Source: CALGLS01 sp047626155 (GTDB lineage: Bacteria > Bacteroidota > Bacteroidia > Chitinophagales > Saprospiraceae). Taken from it: 19,163 nucleotides of DNA. The translations under genes and the position numbers were made by a program. The notes under the pieces are model-generated. The model made no database searches, was not told the DNA's origin, and worked only from the letters and a program-made list of their open reading frames with translations. Positions 15,798-19,163 of the stretch are shown one piece after another. Each line of letters opens with the position of its first letter. Positions within the stretch are counted from its first letter, which is position 1. The stretch spans positions 1 through 19,163 of the forward strand of contig JBLHRR010000107.1 in assembly GCA_047626155.1 (NCBI GenBank), given 5' to 3'.

Positions 15798-15879
15798 AAC
15801 TGAAAGCCAGTTTATAGAATAGTTTAAATGAGTTTTACGATTACTGAAAAACTCAAATATTTAGTAATTACCTTATCTC

Positions 15880-16587
15880 CTATGGGCGATGCTTTCTAAT
15901 AAACCCCGTAGGATCCACATAGCCAAATCGATCTTCTGAATAACCTGGCCCTAAAGACATTCCAACAAAATCGCGCATTTCAAGATGTAGATGTGCAGCA
16001 TAACGTCCTTTAGCATTTCCAATGGACCCAATTTGCATTCCTCTCTTAATTAAGTCACCAGGTTTTACCCGAACGGTGTGAAGATGTGCGTATACCGTTT
16101 CTACAAAAGCTTTGGCTGGGTCATCGGAGATTTTATGTACAACTCGGACGACATTTCCCCAGCCACAACAAACTTCTTTAGCATCAACAACTAGTCCGTT
16201 GGCTACCACATGTACGGGGTCTCCCAAATCTGTATTCCCGCCACCTCTGCCGTTCCAATCTTCTCCCAGATGGTTCTTATCTCCAAAGTTGAGGGCTTTA
16301 TAATAGCCAGCGGCATCAGGAATACCAACAGGAAAATCAAAACCATTTGCACGAAATGCAGGGTATTGCTCAAAGTAGGCAGGATAATAAGAATCAGCTA
16401 TTCTAGGGAAGAAATCGGGCGAAGTCGTATCCGCTTTCATGTTCGCCAAAAAATGATCGTGTAAGCAGGAATGATAACTATCAGTAGTTGCCGAATGGCT
16501 TTCTACAGCGGAATTGCTGTTTATTAACCAAAGCGGAACCGAAATAAGAATTGATGCAAATAGAAAAGTAGCTAAATTTTTTATCAT
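15880..16587 (-). CDS. Exported M23-family zinc peptidase
   Basis: The protein has 235 residues. An N-terminal hydrophobic segment (MIKNLATFLFASILISVPLWL) is a signal peptide or membrane anchor. About residues 104-232 are an M23 (LytM-type) domain: HLGED gives the zinc ligands His106 and Asp110, YAHLH has the active-site His168, and HLHLE supplies the third ligand His201 (HxH, 199-201). The Gly-rich GWGNVVRVVH strand is also typical. All key residues are present, so an active peptidoglycan endopeptidase acting in the periplasm is likely. Residues about 30-100 are specific to this protein and unassigned (SYYPAYFEQYPAF). There is no LysM, SH3 or T9SS domain. A 17-bp tandem duplication covers the start codon, producing an upstream out-of-frame ATG whose mini-ORF ends on the true ATG. 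It is a single-gene unit, divergent from the repeat protein. Confidence 0.9.
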   Translation of the reverse strand: MIKNLATFLFASILISVPLWLINSNSAVESHSATTDSYHSCLHDHFLANMKADTTSPDFFPRIADSYYPAYFEQYPAFRANGFDFPVGIPDAAGYYKALNFGDKNHLGEDWNGRGGGNTDLGDPVHVVANGLVVDAKEVCCGWGNVVRVVHKISDDPAKAFVETVYAHLHTVRVKPGDLIKRGMQIGSIGNAKGRYAAHLHLEMRDFVGMSLGPGYSEDRFGYVDPTGFIRKHRP

Positions 16588-16607
16588 AATAAATTTTTTA
16601 TCATAAT
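16574..16607 (-). repeat. 17-bp tandem duplication spanning the M23 start codon
   Basis: The 17-mer AAATTTTTTATCATAAT (plus strand) occurs at 16574-16590 and again at 16591-16607 without mismatch. Each copy contains CAT, i.e. an ATG on the minus strand: the true start at 16587-16585 and a duplicate at 16604-16602. The shift is 17 nt, so the duplicate ATG is out of frame. It encodes MIKNLL and stops at a TGA overlapping the true ATG (ATGA). Confidence 0.9.
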
Positions 16608-16691
16608 ACGTAGGGATTAAGAAGAACAGAACGTAGAGGCTGCTATCTTTCGTACAGGATTTATACGCTAAGTAACAACAAAAAATTTACT

Positions 16692-16772
16692 TAGGCCACT
16701 GCCATCATTTAGTTAAAGCTAAACGACTTCAGGAGAGTGATTTAGCTAAATGATGGAGTGTATAGTGGCCTA
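16692..16772. repeat. Long imperfect inverted repeat (81 nt)
   Basis: Three nested stems pair in register: TAGGCCACT (16692-16700) with AGTGGCCTA (16764-16772), CCATCATTT (16702-16710) with AAATGATGG (16748-16756), and AGCTAAA (16717-16723) with TTTAGCT (16741-16747). That is 25 perfect base pairs interrupted by asymmetric internal loops (7 nt on the right arm, 6 nt on the left arm) around a 17-nt loop. It lies about 105 bp upstream of the M23 start and 358 bp upstream of the repeat-protein start, so it is not an obvious terminator for either gene. A structured RNA leader, a regulatory site or a small non-autonomous element are all possible. Confidence 0.7.
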
Positions 16773-16773
16773 G

Positions 16774-16933
16774 ATTACTTTTTGTGTAATACTAAAGGTA
16801 ATTCATTTCCCAAAATTGAGCCTAATTCTCTCCGGGTTTAGTTTTTCCACATTAACAAAGACATTTATATTAAAGAATAGTACGCTTGAATGGAAGAAAG
16901 AAATCGGGAAATTATTTTTAGTGTAATACTTAA
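16774..16933 (+). repeat. Pair of 23-nt direct repeats 137 bp apart
   Basis: Copies at 16774-16796 and 16911-16933 match at 20 of 23 positions and share the identical core GTGTAATACT. The first copy begins directly after the long inverted repeat. They might be protein-binding sites or the flanks of an inserted segment; neither can be decided from the sequence. Confidence 0.5.
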
Positions 16934-17026
16934 CTGCAATCTACCGATATATCCCACAAATTTCCACTTGCTAAATATTCGTCAAAACCTACATGTTCCG
17001 CAACAGAAAACGGACGTTATTAGTTG

Positions 17027-17034
17027 TAAATTTG
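17027..17034 (+). promoter_or_regulatory. Candidate -7 promoter element for the repeat protein gene
   Basis: TAAATTTG is an exact match to the Bacteroidota -7 consensus TAnnTTTG, 96 nt upstream of the proposed GTG start. No good TTG/TTTG lies at the expected -33 distance, so the call rests on one element. Confidence 0.35.
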
Positions 17035-17130
17035 CTAAAGAAGACATTGGCTAATTCCTAGGCAGCATTTTCAATAGCTTACGGAACTAATCAATACAAC
17101 ACCAAAGCCCGAAAAGCAAACACATCTATC

Positions 17131-19163
17131 GTGTACAGAAACCTGATCCCATATCTTTTCTTTCTTTTTTTCTTTTGCCCAAAAGGAATGAATGCACAAA
17201 GCTGTATCTGTACTAATTGTCCAGGAGACATTCCCATTTCCAGTACGACCATCCTTGACTTTGATGTCAGTGGAGCAATGAACAATGATTTATCTGACGC
17301 AGGACAAGGCGTTTGTGGACTGTATATTAGTTTTGAACACGATTTTATTTGGAACATAGAGATGGTCTTAACTTCTCCCGGAGGACAAATGGTTACCCTG
17401 ATTGGTCCCAATGTAATGCCGCCTGTTGGATCTTTTACAGGCTTTACGGATTGGTTGGTTTCATTTGAGCAATGTTCAGAAGTAGTAGTGCCAGATGCAG
17501 GTTTTAGCCCCATTTGGTCTAATAATCAAAGTTGGTTAGCTGCAGGGAATTATACGGGGTCCTATTATCCCAATTCCGGTTGTCTGGAAGACTTCAACAC
17601 GGGCGTCGTAGATGGTACCTGGACGCTGACCACCACCAATACCCATCCTTTTTACACCGGCGAAGTATTAGATTTTGAAATCATCTTCTGCGATACAACG
17701 GGAATGGGCTGCTTTAGCTGTGCGGCTGATGGAGGCGAATTAGTGAGTTACGATACGATAACATTATGCCAGGAAGATCCGATGTTGCAACTCAATATCC
17801 CAGCGGTTTATAGTGGTACGGAACCTGATACCAACAGCTATGGCTACTACTATGTAATTACGCAGAATGACCTAATACTGGATTATGATACTATAGCCGA
17901 TTTACAAAATTATGAAGCTGGAGAATATAAAATTTGTGGACTGTCTTATTTGTATAACGATAGTTTATCTGTCCCTAACCCAAATGGACTATTGACAATT
18001 GCAGATTTGGAGGCAGGACTAAACAATACTCCTCCGGATTTTTGTGGTGGCCTGTCGGATACTTGTCTGGTGGTCAATATCCTATCAAGCGGTAATACTA
18101 TTCTTGATACCATTTGTGATGGAGAAGCGTACATTTATAATGGCACTCCGCTGACTGTTACAGGCGAATATGATTTTGTTTTTCCTTCTACCATTGGCTG
18201 CGTAGACAGTACGGTGGTTGTCAACCTAACAGTGCTGGATACGGTGCTCACGAATCTATCAGCTATTATTTGCCAAGGCGAAAGTTTTATTGTCGGTGAT
18301 TCTGTTTACACCATGAGCGGAAGTTACAGCAATGTCTTTACGGTATTCAATAGCTGCGATAGTACAGTGAATTTGAATTTATTGGTCAGTGATCTTAATG
18401 AAACGAATTTGTCAGAAGTGATTTGTGCAGGCGAGAGCTTTTTGGTCGACGATTCAATTTACACATTGACGGGGATGTATAGTGATACTTTAGTCGCGTT
18501 TAATACCTGTGACAGTATCGTTAATTTAAATCTTACGGTAAATGTCCCTTTTGTAAATAACATAACAAATACAATTTGCGCAGGCGAGAGCTTTTTGGTC
18601 GGTGATTCAATTTACACATTGACGGGGATGTATAGTGATACTTTAGCCGCGTTTAATACCTGTGACAGTATTGTTAATTTAAATCTTACGGTAAATGCCC
18701 CTTTCGTAAATAACATAACAAATACAATTTGTGCAGGAGAGAGTTTTATAGTCGGTGATTCCGTTTATATAACAACAGGGATTTACAGTGATACGCTAAT
18801 TGCTTTCAATACTTGCGATAGTATTGTGAATTTAGACCTTACTGTTAATCCATCTTCAATTAGTAATATAAGCGCCGTGATCTGCGAAGGCGAAAGTTTT
18901 ACGGTCGGCGCTTCTGTCTATATAATTACAGGGATTTATAATGATACTTTAGTCGCGTTCAACACTTGCGATAGCATCGTTAATTTAGACCTTAGGGTAA
19001 ATCAATCCTCCGTTAATAATATAGTAGTGACTATTTGTACTGGAGAAAGTTTTGCGGTCGGCGCTTCTGTCTACATAATTACAGGAATGTATAATGATAC
19101 TTTAGCCGCGTTTAATACCTGTGACAGTATCGTTAATTTAAATCTTACGGTAAATGTCCCTTT
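17131..19163 (+). CDS. Secreted P-domain-like protein with 51-residue tandem repeats, 3' end missing
   Basis: The frame is open from a TAG at 17059 to the right edge. It has no ATG until 17188, inside what is clearly a signal peptide, so GTG at 17131 is the best start: it gives MYRNLIPYLFFLFFF followed by CPKGMNAQ, cleaved before SCIC. From there 677 codons are visible. About residues 30-190 look like a proprotein-convertase P-domain jelly roll (FDVSGAMNNDL, MVLTSPGGQMVTLIG, DGTWTLTTTN, GEVLDFEIIFCD). Residues about 195-320 form a Cys-rich region (VSYDTITLCQEDP, YEAGEYKICGLSYL, FCGGLSDTCLVVNI). From about residue 328, seven copies of a 51-residue unit run to the edge. The C-terminus, where a T9SS domain would be expected, lies outside the window. 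An adhesin-like or structural surface role is inferred. Confidence 0.85.
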   Translation, partial: MYRNLIPYLFFLFFFCPKGMNAQSCICTNCPGDIPISSTTILDFDVSGAMNNDLSDAGQGVCGLYISFEHDFIWNIEMVLTSPGGQMVTLIGPNVMPPVGSFTGFTDWLVSFEQCSEVVVPDAGFSPIWSNNQSWLAAGNYTGSYYPNSGCLEDFNTGVVDGTWTLTTTNTHPFYTGEVLDFEIIFCDTTGMGCFSCAADGGELVSYDTITLCQEDPMLQLNIPAVYSGTEPDTNSYGYYYVITQNDLILDYDTIADLQNYEAGEYKICGLSYLYNDSLSVPNPNGLLTIADLEAGLNNTPPDFCGGLSDTCLVVNILSSGNTILDTICDGEAYIYNGTPLTVTGEYDFVFPSTIGCVDSTVVVNLTVLDTVLTNLSAIICQGESFIVGDSVYTMSGSYSNVFTVFNSCDSTVNLNLLVSDLNETNLSEVICAGESFLVDDSIYTLTGMYSDTLVAFNTCDSIVNLNLTVNVPFVNNITNTICAGESFLVGDSIYTLTGMYSDTLAAFNTCDSIVNLNLTVNAPFVNNITNTICAGESFIVGDSVYITTGIYSDTLIAFNTCDSIVNLDLTVNPSSISNISAVICEGESFTVGASVYIITGIYNDTLVAFNTCDSIVNLDLRVNQSSVNNIVVTICTGESFAVGASVYIITGMYNDTLAAFNTCDSIVNLNLTVNVP
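18112..19163 (+). repeat. 153-bp tandem repeats, at least seven copies, continuing past the window
   Basis: Units begin at 18112, 18268, 18421, 18574, 18727, 18880 and 19033. The period is exactly 153 bp (51 codons), except that the first unit is 156 bp. The consensus is ICxGESFxVGxSVY, then TGxYxDTLxAFNTCDS and IVNLxLTVN, with two cysteines per unit. Units 3 and 4 differ at 7 of 153 bases. The last bases of the window repeat the sequence around 18505-18557 exactly, so the array shows signs of recent exchange between units. How many further copies follow is unknown. Confidence 0.92.

Larger units (their letters stand above)
16608..17026. other. Divergent intergenic region rich in small repeats, no supported gene
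   Basis: This region separates the M23 gene (minus) from the repeat protein (plus). It holds the 81-nt inverted repeat at 16692-16772 and a 23-nt direct repeat (16774 and 16911). A 54-codon ATG frame at 16890-17054 is the only notable open frame and has no recognisable features. No exact -7 element for the M23 gene was found on the minus strand. Confidence 0.5.

Noticed and set aside
16890..17054. A 54-codon plus-strand frame with ATG (MEERNREIIFSV...) in the divergent intergenic region
   Set aside because: No export signal, domain or homologue recognised, the length is within chance expectation for AT-rich DNA, and the candidate -7 element at 17027 lies inside it.
17091..17513. A 140-codon minus-strand open frame at the start of the repeat protein gene
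   Set aside because: It is antisense to a coding frame with a signal peptide and P-domain-like sequence; its own translation shows no recognisable feature.

Overview
The window looks like Bacteroidota DNA, probably from a marine or free-living member of the Saprospiria. Three complete exported proteins end in type IX secretion system (T9SS) type A sorting domains with a 'YPNP/FPNP' core, and PKD modules are abundant. The lipoprotein has a loose lipobox, and two intergenic regions contain exact matches to the Bacteroidota -7 promoter element TAnnTTTG. No tRNA, rRNA, CRISPR array, insertion sequence or phage gene was seen. The class-level assignment is inference from style, not a database match.

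Layout. (1) 1-1224 (+): the 3' part of a WG-repeat/leucine-rich-repeat protein that enters from the left edge. (2) 1372-2094 (-): a small lipoprotein of unknown function, convergent with (1). (3) 2372-10561 (+): a 2729-residue secreted metzincin protease followed by 28 PKD domains in 14 alternating A/B pairs and a T9SS sorting domain; it fills over 40 % of the window. (4) 10667-12214 (-): a secreted beta-propeller-like protein with a T9SS tail, convergent with (3) across a strong shared terminator. (5) 12266-15364 (-): a second, unrelated secreted metzincin fused to a beta-helix and a T9SS tail, 51 bp upstream of (4) with a perfect palindrome between them. (6) 15880-16587 (-): an M23 peptidoglycan peptidase. 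(7) 17131 to beyond the right edge (+): a secreted protein with a GTG start, a P-domain-like jelly roll and at least seven 51-residue repeats.

Almost everything here is built for the cell surface or exterior: two proteases, a propeller, a repeat-rich adhesin-like protein, a lipoprotein and a cell-wall peptidase. Genes 5 and 4 may be transcribed together; the others look like single transcription units. No single pathway links them. The most useful observations are structural: the A/B PKD array with one invariant cysteine per module, recent repeat homogenisation in genes 3 and 7, a 17-bp duplication that copies the start of the M23 gene and creates an overlapping mini-ORF, and a long unexplained inverted repeat in the 16.6-17.1 kb intergenic region. 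I found no clear previously undescribed multi-gene system. Both ends of the window lie inside repeat-containing genes, which would fit an assembly contig bounded by repeats.
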